Assembly: GCA_013817135.1 (NCBI GenBank) | Contig: JACDDF010000173.1 | Location: 1 to 5,815, forward strand | DNA length: 5,815 nt | Direction: 5' to 3' | Origin: Nitrospirales bacterium | Lineage (GTDB): Bacteria > Nitrospirota > Nitrospiria > Nitrospirales > UBA8639 | In this document: positions 5,497 to 5,815 of the stretch, piece after piece | Layout: each line of letters opens with the position of its first letter | Numbering within the stretch: the stretch's first letter is position 1 | Notes under the pieces: model-generated | Databases searched by the model: none | The model's input: the letters and a program-made list of their open reading frames with translations, nothing else | Told to the model about the DNA's origin: nothing | Program-made: the position numbers and the translations under genes

Positions 5497-5815
5497 ATGA
5501 GTAAAGTGTATGAGGCCTTGCAACAGGCCTACGAAGCTCAGCTTGAAGTCATCAAGGTCCATCCCATAGAACCCGCACGTTCCCAACCGGTCGTCCTTTC
5601 CAATTTACCTCCTCTAAAAATGGGACGAGAGATGGTGCAACTGGCCCAACGACTTGCCGGTCTCCTTCCTGACCCACAACACAACATTATTCAATTTATG
5701 AGTAGCAGGAACCAGGCAGGGGTCTCGACCATTGTTCAGGAGTTTGGAAGAGTCCTGGTTGAAAAACAGGGGAAGTCCGTGTTGCTGGTCGATGGAGATT
5801 CTCAGAAAATAACGC
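5497..5815 (+). CDS. CpsD/BY-kinase-like P-loop protein, N-terminal part (runs off right edge)
   Basis: An ATG at 5497 opens 106 complete codons that continue past the window. The start MSKVYEALQQAYEA is typical of CpsD/CapB-type cytoplasmic partners of polysaccharide chain-length regulators. After a short linker, a MinD/ParA-like fold begins: IIQFMSSRNQAGVSTIVQEF (64-83) is the P-loop region and KSVLLVDGD (93-101) the Walker A' strand with D99 and D101. Known relatives act with Wzc/Wzz-type membrane proteins in exopolysaccharide assembly, often as tyrosine autokinases. The P-loop is odd: the lysine of GKST is replaced by valine (G75-V76-S77-T78), so canonical ATP binding or kinase activity is doubtful. 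Catalytic Walker B and the tyrosine tail lie beyond the window. GAGGA (5485-5489) stands 7 bases ahead of the ATG. With the ATPase 61 bases upstream it probably forms an operon. Confidence 0.82.
   Translation, partial: MSKVYEALQQAYEAQLEVIKVHPIEPARSQPVVLSNLPPLKMGREMVQLAQRLAGLLPDPQHNIIQFMSSRNQAGVSTIVQEFGRVLVEKQGKSVLLVDGDSQKIT

Overview
The window looks like a chromosomal segment of a Gram-negative, polysaccharide-producing environmental bacterium. A Nitrospirota (Nitrospira-like) or deltaproteobacterial relative would fit the style of the ExeA-type ATPase and the intergenic repeats, but no marker gene fixes the taxonomy, so this is an inference of moderate strength at best.

Layout. Bases 1-816 (minus strand) hold the N-terminal 272 codons of a PAS-GAF sensor protein that runs off the left edge. 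Bases 3159-5435 (plus strand) hold a complete 758-residue protein: an ExeA/GspA-type AAA ATPase, one transmembrane helix, a long acidic proline-rich linker and two C-terminal LysM-like domains. After 61 bases, 5497-5815 (plus strand) holds the start of a CpsD/BY-kinase-like P-loop protein that runs off the right edge. Its P-loop is unusual in lacking the Walker A lysine. The last two genes are probably cotranscribed and look like the beginning of an exopolysaccharide synthesis/export locus.

Between the divergent sensor and ATPase genes lies about 2.3 kb with no credible gene. It is a pile-up of repeats: (i) a 362-bp putative MITE at 888-1249, with 13-bp perfect (25-bp imperfect) terminal inverted repeats and perfect 8-bp flanking direct repeats; (ii) copies of two intergenic repeat families, TGTCATCCTGAG...CGAAGGATCTG and TGTCCTGAGC..TCGAAGG, including a 23-bp-period tandem array at 1625-1700; (iii) a GC-rich mosaic of short inverted repeats at about 1701-1930; (iv) a ~180-bp foldback element at 2022-2206 whose 21-bp arms flank nested inner stems, bounded by CTAG; and (v) a run of strong hairpins at 2352-2490. 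The remaining 2.6-3.1 kb stretch is AT-rich and should contain the promoter of the ATPase/CpsD-like operon.

No transposase, tRNA, rRNA or CRISPR array is visible. The most noteworthy points are the two non-autonomous elements, the ATPase-TM-LysM fusion with its 41-residue internal duplication, and the lysine-less P-loop of the downstream protein.
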